Shown in pieces: positions 5,332 through 6,010 of a stretch of 6,010 nucleotides of DNA. This DNA comes from Candidatus Dadabacteria bacterium RIFCSPHIGHO2_12_FULL_53_21 (GTDB lineage Bacteria; Desulfobacterota_D; UBA1144; Nemesobacterales; UBA2774). The stretch's first letter is position 1; each line of letters begins with the position of its first letter. The notes beneath the pieces were generated by a model. The model had not been told where the DNA came from, searched no databases, and saw nothing but the letters and a program-made list of their open reading frames with translations. The stretch is taken from positions 7,528-13,537 of the forward strand of contig MFCJ01000036.1 in NCBI GenBank assembly GCA_001775255.1, given 5' to 3'. The position numbers and the translations under genes were made by a program.

Positions 5332-6010
5332 ATGAAATTCGGAATAGCGGTCCCCAATTTCGGCGCTTATGCAAAGCGGGAACAAATACTCGAGATCTCG
5401 GTGCTAGCCGAAGAGCTCCGTTACGACTCCCTCTGGGTGAGCGACCATATTATCATCCCGGATTCCCATGAGGGGTTCGGCGATACGTTTCTCGACCCCC
5501 TCGTCACCCTCACTTACATAGCGGCCAACACGGACAGGATCGAGCTCGGGACGAGCGTACTAATACTCCCTTACAGAAACCCCCTGGTTCTCGCGAAGAT
5601 GGTCTCCACGCTCGATACACTTTCTCAGGGCAGGGTGATTCTGGGTATCGGCGCCGGGTGGCTCGAGGACGAGTTCGAGGCGCTGGGCGTCAATTTTAAG
5701 GAGCGCGGGAAGGTAACGGACGAATACATAGAGATAATGAAAGAGCTCTGGACGAGCGAGAACCCCGAATATAGCGGAGATTACATCGAATTCTCGAATA
5801 TCAAATTCCTCCCGAAACCGTACAGAAAGCCTTACCCACCTATATGGGTCGGGGGAGAGAGCACGGGGGCTATGAAACGCGCGGTTAAATACGGCGACGG
5901 GTGGCATCCCGTGGGGCTCACGCCGGGGGCGTTCCGTGAGAAGGCGGAATACCTGAATAGCCTCCTGCCGGCTGAAAAGAGAGACGGCTTCTCGCTAACT
6001 CTCAGAAGGA
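5332..6010 (+). CDS. Luciferase-like (LLM class) F420/flavin-dependent oxidoreductase, 5' part
   Basis: The frame is open from ATG 5332 to the window edge, giving 226 codons of a protein usually near 280-330 residues long, so the C-terminus is missing. The N-terminus MKFGIAVPNFG, then SLWVSDHIIIP (about 33-43), a TFLDPLVTLTYIAANTDRIELGTSVLILPYRNPLVLAKMVSTLDTLSQGRVILGIGAGW stretch (about 52-110, given in parts: LGTSVLILPYRNP and GRVILGIGAGWLEDEFEALG), RPY-like KPYPPIWVGG (about 165-174) and KYGDGWHPVG (about 182-191) are hallmarks of the bacterial luciferase-like TIM-barrel family, closest in feel to the F420-dependent subgroup. The substrate cannot be told. The cofactor could be F420 or FMN, and no cofactor-synthesis gene is in view. 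No clear ribosome binding site precedes the ATG, but no better start exists. It may be co-transcribed with the transglycosylase. Confidence 0.9.
   Translation, partial: MKFGIAVPNFGAYAKREQILEISVLAEELRYDSLWVSDHIIIPDSHEGFGDTFLDPLVTLTYIAANTDRIELGTSVLILPYRNPLVLAKMVSTLDTLSQGRVILGIGAGWLEDEFEALGVNFKERGKVTDEYIEIMKELWTSENPEYSGDYIEFSNIKFLPKPYRKPYPPIWVGGESTGAMKRAVKYGDGWHPVGLTPGAFREKAEYLNSLLPAEKRDGFSLTLRR

Noticed and set aside
5560..5907. Minus-strand open frame of 115 codons at the right edge
   Set aside because: It is antisense to the luciferase-like oxidoreductase, whose translation is continuous and full of family motifs.

Overview
The window reads as bacterial chromosome from a diderm (Gram-negative-type) organism. 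YidC carries the large periplasmic domain typical of Gram-negative YidC, yet its operon also encodes Jag/KhpB, which is usual in Gram-positives, Thermotogae and several deltaproteobacteria-like lineages. A partial luciferase-like (F420-type) oxidoreductase at the right edge adds to a picture of a moderate-GC Desulfobacterota-like or related candidate phylum. That placement is an inference and is not firm. No IS transposase, phage gene, CRISPR array, tRNA or rRNA was seen.

Left part (1-3976). tadA (tRNA adenosine deaminase, + strand) converges on a minus-strand cluster. Read in its own direction the cluster is rpmH - rnpA - yidD - yidC - jag - zinc-ribbon protein. Its first five genes are packed like a single operon: two ATGA overlaps (rpmH/rnpA and rnpA/yidD), an 11-nt gap (yidD/yidC) and a TGATGATG junction (yidC/jag). 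rpmH (ribosomal protein L34) is only 49 codons long and lies entirely inside a longer open frame that continues into rnpA, so it is easy to miss. The products cover the ribosome (L34), tRNA 5' maturation (RnpA), inner-membrane protein insertion (YidD, YidC) and RNA binding (Jag). The usual neighbours dnaA and mnmE are not seen beside it.

Middle part (3977-4532). This 556-bp stretch has no confident gene. It holds a GC-rich, hairpin-forming leader before rpmH, a weak minus-strand promoter candidate, an AT-rich segment with two compact palindromes, and a very good sigma70-like promoter on the plus strand (TTGACA - 16 nt - TATAGT). That promoter points towards an unrecognised small ORF and the gene after it. 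The ORF's longest form starts upstream of the promoter, so if the ORF is real it is probably translated from an internal start.

Right part (4533-6010). A membrane-anchored SLT-type lytic transglycosylase (peptidoglycan remodelling) is followed 46 bp later by the 5' 226 codons of a luciferase-like flavin/F420 oxidoreductase that runs off the window. A perfect 6-bp inverted repeat lies between them.

The window is mostly conserved housekeeping DNA. The parts that merit a second look are the rpmH/rnpA nested frames, the structured rpmH leader, and the 4086-4532 intergenic island with its strong promoter.
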